The position numbers and the translations under genes are program-made. Source: an uncultured Oscillospiraceae bacterium (GTDB lineage: Bacteria; Bacillota; Clostridia; Oscillospirales; Oscillospiraceae). Taken from it: a stretch of DNA of 8,978 nucleotides. The stretch covers positions 1 through 8,978 of the forward strand of contig CAJUSG010000068.1 of NCBI GenBank assembly GCA_910589085.1. Direction: 5' to 3'. Numbering within the stretch: the first letter of the stretch is position 1; each line of letters starts with the position of its first letter. The notes below the pieces were generated by a model that ran no database searches, was not told the DNA's origin, and was given only the letters and a program-made list of their open reading frames with translations. Positions 6,694 to 8,978 of the stretch are shown one piece after another.

Positions 6694-6723
6694 GGTTTTC
6701 TCTCCTTTTATTTTATTTGGTGC

Positions 6724-6742
6724 CCGCCGCGCCGGGCGGCGG
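6724..6742. repeat. GC-rich hairpin in the leader of the ATP-grasp gene
   Basis: CCGCCGC (6724-6730) pairs with GCGGCGG (6736-6742) around a five-base loop. It lies directly beside the inverted-repeat element at 6743-6881 and about 30 bases upstream of the ATP-grasp start codon. It could slow ribosome loading or protect a processed end. No direct evidence distinguishes these. Confidence 0.5.
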
Positions 6743-6881
6743 TGTCCGCCTGTGGTGGACAGCACCTTTTTTTCCTCTTTTGGGGCCGTTTTTCCCCCTA
6801 AAAGGGCCAAAATGGGCCCAAAAGAGGTGTATTATTTTGATTAAATATAACGGATCGTATAAATTCCACCGCTGGCGGACA
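6743..6881. mobile_element. MITE-like element with 17-base terminal inverted repeats
   Basis: The ends 6743-6759 and 6865-6881 are inverted repeats of each other at 15 of 17 bases (TGTCCGCC at the outer tips, GGTGGA at the inner). They enclose a 139-base segment with no coding potential. Inside is another perfect 11-base inverted pair (6774-6784 with 6817-6827) and an AT-rich stretch. The segment sits between the esterase stop and the ATP-grasp leader, its right end two bases from the esterase stop codon. No clear target-site duplication is visible, so a non-autonomous transposable element is only a suggestion. A folded regulatory RNA is the alternative. Confidence 0.4.
6774..6827. repeat. 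Long inverted repeat inside the esterase/ATP-grasp gap
   Basis: CCTCTTTTGGG (6774-6784) and CCCAAAAGAGG (6817-6827) are perfect complements, with further GGGCC-type pairing in the 32-base loop. A run of seven T (6767-6773) precedes it on the plus strand, so transcripts entering leftward meet the hairpin followed by A rather than T. It therefore should not terminate the operon. Confidence 0.65.
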
Positions 6882-6883
6882 GT

Positions 6884-7627
6884 CTAACCGGGCTCTCCGC
6901 CCAGCAACCAGGGGAAGAAATAGGCGGCCTGCCTGTACCACCAGGGCCAATCGTGGGCGCAGTCGTGGCCCCAGAAGTCCACCCAGGTGTGGATCCCCTT
7001 GCGCTGGAAAATGTCGGCCAGCTGGCGGGTGGTGTCGGGAATTTCCCAGGGTCCCAGCCCCACGCAGATGGCGGCTCTCTGCCGGTTAAAAATGTCGATA
7101 TAGGGGTGATTTTCCGGTAAATTAGCCATATAATGCACCGGAGAATTGAGATAGACCAGCTCATCCATGTAGCCGCCGAAGCCATAATCGGCGGAGTAGA
7201 TGCCGCTGAGAGCCAGCATTCCGCTGAACAAATCGGGCCGTCTCAGGTAGAGGTTTGCGGCGTGGGTAGCGCCCAGGCTGCACCCGAAGGAGATAATTCC
7301 GGACTGTTCTGTCCGCTCCTGAATCAAGGGAACCATCTCCTTAATCAGGTAATCCATCCACAGCTCATGCCGTCTCGCCCTCCAATAGGGCTCCCCGCCC
7401 TTGTCCGACCAGGTTTCCTTGTCGATGGTGTCCACCGAAAAGACGATAATCTGTCCGGATTCAATCCAGGGGGCCAGAGTTTCGGCCATATGGAAGTCGC
7501 CAAAGTCGAAAAACCGGCCGTCCTGACAGGGAATATACAGCACCGGCCGGCCGGCGCGGCCGTAGACCATATACTCCATATCCCGCCCCAGAGCGGGGCT
7601 GTAGTGCTTAAAATACTGTGTATCCAT
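6884..7627 (-). CDS. Putative esterase, alpha/beta-hydrolase fold
   Basis: This is a cytoplasmic serine hydrolase of 247 residues, related to the esterase D / enterochelin-esterase type (PF00756-like). The nucleophile elbow is GCSLG at 115-119, with Ser117 as the likely catalytic serine. The probable catalytic histidine is His225 in GHDCAHDWPWW (220-230), a pattern typical of this branch. The acid is probably Glu195 or Asp198 in GPWEIPD, which is less certain. An early strand RPVLYIPCQDGRFFDF (27-42) provides the oxyanion-side loop. There is no signal peptide. The ATG at 7627 follows GGAGG by seven bases, so the longer upstream reading frame is rejected. It is the middle gene of the leftward operon. 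The presence of two distinct esterases side by side suggests different steps on one substrate rather than duplication, since their sequences differ clearly. Confidence 0.85.
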   Translation of the reverse strand: MDTQYFKHYSPALGRDMEYMVYGRAGRPVLYIPCQDGRFFDFGDFHMAETLAPWIESGQIIVFSVDTIDKETWSDKGGEPYWRARRHELWMDYLIKEMVPLIQERTEQSGIISFGCSLGATHAANLYLRRPDLFSGMLALSGIYSADYGFGGYMDELVYLNSPVHYMANLPENHPYIDIFNRQRAAICVGLGPWEIPDTTRQLADIFQRKGIHTWVDFWGHDCAHDWPWWYRQAAYFFPWLLGGEPG

Positions 7628-7648
7628 AACATTTCCTCCAATTTTCCG

Positions 7649-7700
7649 GGGGCGGACATCATCCGCTTGTCCCTGATATGCGGCGGGCAATACCCGCCCC
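7649..7700. repeat. Small palindromic repeat between the two esterase genes
   Basis: Outer arms GGGGCGG (7649-7655) and CCGCCCC (7694-7700) flank two smaller hairpins, GCGGA/TCCGC (7652-7656, 7662-7666) and GGCGGG/CCCGCC (7682-7687, 7693-7698). The inner hairpins overlap the outer arms, so the alternatives compete. AGGGGCGG...CCGCCC units of this kind are common dispersed repeats in clostridial genomes (recollection). It fills nearly all of the 78-base intergenic gap. Confidence 0.55.
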
Positions 7701-7705
7701 TGCGG

Positions 7706-8476
7706 TTAGACCTCCAGCTCGTACATGAGGGTGTTGATGAAGAAGGGAATCTGCTTCTCCCAGCTGGCCTCGCAGTGGTCGCCGCCGGGGACAATGCGGC
7801 AGGTGAGCTTGATTCCCCGGGTGAGCAGCTGGCTGGCGATCCGGGCGAACTGCCCCTGCATCAGCTCGTGGTTGCCCAGCTCCCGGGAGCCGTAATCCAT
7901 GTACAGCACGGTGTCCGACCGGACCTCTGCCCCCCGCACCAGCCGGGCCAGCCGGTCCGGGGCCACCCACAGGGAGGGGGACAGGGCCGCCGCCCGGGAG
8001 AAGACCTGATTATACTCCAGCAGGGCGTACAGGCTCATCAGCCCGCCCATGGAGCTGCCGGCGATGAAGGTGTGCTGCCGGTCGGACAGGGTGCGGTACT
8101 CCCGGTCAATGGAGGGCTTGAAGGTGTTGACAAACCAGTCCATGGTGACCTTCCCCCGGCCCGGCACATGGCCGAAATCGGGCTCGTAGAAGGTATAGGG
8201 AGAGTACTCCGACAGCCGCCCGTTGTCCGGGTGGTGGTTGCACTCCACCGCCGCCACAATCAATGGCACCTCGAAAGCATCCAGGTAGTCCCCCAGCCCC
8301 CAGCTCTTGCCATAGGTGGCGTCGGAGTCGAAAAAGACATTGTGTCCGTCGAACATATACAGCACCGGATAGTGCCGCTCCGGCGACCAGTCATAGTCCG
8401 CCGGAAGATAGAGATAGACGCCCCGGGCCTCGTCCCCGGTGAGCGCGGGGATGGTCACATTCCATTTTTGTATCAT
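7706..8476 (-). CDS. Putative esterase (PF00756-type), alpha/beta hydrolase
   Basis: This is the first gene of the leftward operon, 256 residues long. An N-terminal sandwich (about 1-35) with PADYDWSPERHYPVLYMFDG is characteristic of the Putative esterase family, which includes enterochelin and carbohydrate acetyl/feruloyl esterases. The nucleophile elbow GSSMGG is at 140-145, with Ser142 as catalytic residue. Asp194 in LYMDYGSRE is the likely acid, and His234 in GGDHCEASWEKQ the likely base, so the triad appears complete. There is no signal peptide, which argues against an exported polysaccharide esterase and for an intracellular ester. The ATG at 8476 lies seven bases after GGGAGGG. The upstream in-frame start falls in the promoter region and is rejected. 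It is transcribed from the promoter at 8506-8534. The natural substrate cannot be inferred. Confidence 0.9.
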   Translation of the reverse strand: MIQKWNVTIPALTGDEARGVYLYLPADYDWSPERHYPVLYMFDGHNVFFDSDATYGKSWGLGDYLDAFEVPLIVAAVECNHHPDNGRLSEYSPYTFYEPDFGHVPGRGKVTMDWFVNTFKPSIDREYRTLSDRQHTFIAGSSMGGLMSLYALLEYNQVFSRAAALSPSLWVAPDRLARLVRGAEVRSDTVLYMDYGSRELGNHELMQGQFARIASQLLTRGIKLTCRIVPGGDHCEASWEKQIPFFINTLMYELEV

Positions 8477-8505
8477 ACCGTTTCCCTCCCAGTTTATTCT
8501 TTGAC

Positions 8506-8534
8506 AGTTTATCACAGTGAAGTTAGAATTTCAA
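8506..8534 (-). promoter_or_regulatory. Promoter of the esterase-esterase-ATP-grasp operon
   Basis: On the minus strand TTGAAA (plus 8529-8534), a 17-base spacer and TAAACT (8506-8511) form a good sigma-A promoter. A TG one base ahead of the -10 makes it an extended -10. It lies 30 bases upstream of the first esterase's ATG. Confidence 0.75.
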
Positions 8535-8624
8535 TTCTTATCAAGGGATTTTTTCCGTATTCCCCGATTCGAGCCAGGAAGTTGACAGGATTTTGTCAGA
8601 TTTTACAAAGGCTTTGAAGGATCG

Positions 8625-8637
8625 ACTGTGATAAAAT
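8625..8637 (+). promoter_or_regulatory. Extended -10 promoter of the TfoX-C gene
   Basis: TG (8629-8630), one base, and TAAAAT (8632-8637) form an extended -10. No convincing -35 lies at 16-18 bases. The 11 bases at 8625-8635 are an exact inverted copy of 8508-8518 in the divergent promoter. A TTGACA at 8582-8587 with TACAAA at 8604-8609 is an alternative start site. Confidence 0.5.
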
Positions 8638-8668
8638 GGGACATGCATAACACAGGGGGAGAAAAATC

Positions 8669-8935
8669 ATGGGGGAATTGACATCCATGCGGAATATTGG
8701 CAGAGAGATGGCCCGGAAGCTGGCGGCGGTGGGCATCGACTCCCCGGAGAAGCTGACAGAGGCGGGGGCCAAGGAGGCCTTTTTCAGGCTGAAGGGGACC
8801 TTTCCGGAGGTCTGTCTGGTACACCTGTATGCCCTGGAGGGGGCGGTCACCGGACAGGAGTACAATCAGCTCCCGGAGGAGACAAAGCAGGACCTGAAGG
8901 CCTTCAGCGATTTTTTAAAGAGGGGGAGGGTTTAA
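8669..8935 (+). CDS. TfoX C-terminal-domain protein
   Basis: This 88-residue protein consists solely of the TfoX/Sxy C-terminal domain (PF04994-like), a compact helical helix-hairpin-helix-like fold. The opening LTSMRNIGREMARKLAAVGIDSPEKLTEAGAKEAFFRL is typical, with GIDSPEKL marking the turn between helices. In gamma-proteobacteria TfoX is a competence regulator working with CRP. The stand-alone C-terminal domain, common in Firmicutes, has no proven function, so competence should not be assumed. The N-terminal TfoX domain is absent and not found nearby. The ATG at 8669 follows GGGGGAG by seven bases. It is transcribed away from the esterase operon, with which it shares a promoter region. No terminator is evident before the next promoter. 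Confidence 0.88.
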   Translation: MGELTSMRNIGREMARKLAAVGIDSPEKLTEAGAKEAFFRLKGTFPEVCLVHLYALEGAVTGQEYNQLPEETKQDLKAFSDFLKRGRV

Positions 8936-8943
8936 AATCCCTC

Positions 8944-8972
8944 TTGCATATACTAGGGAATGGTGGTATAAT
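8944..8972 (+). promoter_or_regulatory. Near-consensus promoter for a gene beyond the window
   Basis: TTGCAT (8944-8949), a 17-base spacer and TATAAT (8967-8972), with TG one base ahead of the -10, form a strong sigma-A promoter. It lies just after the TfoX-C stop, so the next gene starts outside the window. Confidence 0.8.
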
Positions 8973-8978
8973 AACCAT

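Noticed and set aside
5521..6801. A 426-codon open frame on the plus strand
   Set aside because: It is antisense to the ATP-grasp gene, has no ribosome site, and its translation is a low-complexity mix rich in Gly, Val, His and Leu without a recognisable domain. GC-rich codon use keeps the opposite strand open.
8508..8518. CRP-like site (TGTGA half-site) near the TfoX-C gene
   Set aside because: There is only one half-site per location, placed over the -10 rather than upstream. The full TGTGA-N6-TCACA arrangement is absent, and CRP control of TfoX is a gamma-proteobacterial feature.
7133..8617. A 494-codon open frame on the plus strand
   Set aside because: It runs antisense across both esterases, whose catalytic motifs and ribosome sites are clear on the minus strand. 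Its sequence lacks any domain signature.

Overview
The window looks like chromosomal DNA of a GC-rich, low-GC-phylum relative: a gut-type Clostridia, most likely of the Oscillospiraceae (Flavonifractor / Lawsonibacter / Oscillibacter neighbourhood). The evidence is a V/A-type ATPase operon in a Firmicutes-style arrangement, strong GGAGG-type ribosome binding sites, GC-rich third codon positions in most genes, and hairpin-rich dispersed repeats of the kind familiar from that family. The taxonomic call is an inference from general features, not from a search.

Positions 1-4653 read rightward. The 3' part of a V-type ATPase operon (ntpA, ntpB, ntpD) encodes the catalytic subunit, the regulatory subunit and the central shaft. 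The genes are tightly coupled: a 4-base overlap, then zero spacing. A strong terminator hairpin follows, then a 196-residue protein of no assigned family. Its N-terminal half lines up by eye, nearly without gaps, with the proteasome-like peptidase HslV, and it appears to be an N-terminal-serine Ntn-hydrolase-fold protein.

Positions 4655-5240 hold a small, visibly more AT-rich regulatory module. A 76-residue XRE-type repressor (leftward) and a 69-residue cysteine-rich protein (rightward) are transcribed divergently. A 23-base near-perfect palindrome sits inside the promoter of the cysteine-rich gene and is probably the repressor's operator. Positions 5240-5490 contain no gene but a large hairpin-rich repeat. 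Part of it also occurs, inverted, at the left edge of the window, with a compensatory base-pair change.

Positions 5491-8534 read leftward as a three-gene operon: a putative esterase (first), a second esterase-like hydrolase, and an ATP-grasp ligase (last). A good promoter lies at 8506-8534. Palindromic elements fill both intergenic gaps. Ligase plus two esterases suggests making and hydrolysing an acyl, ester or amide conjugate, but the substrate cannot be read from the sequence. To the right, a stand-alone TfoX C-terminal-domain protein is transcribed divergently. The window ends with a near-consensus promoter for a gene lying outside it.
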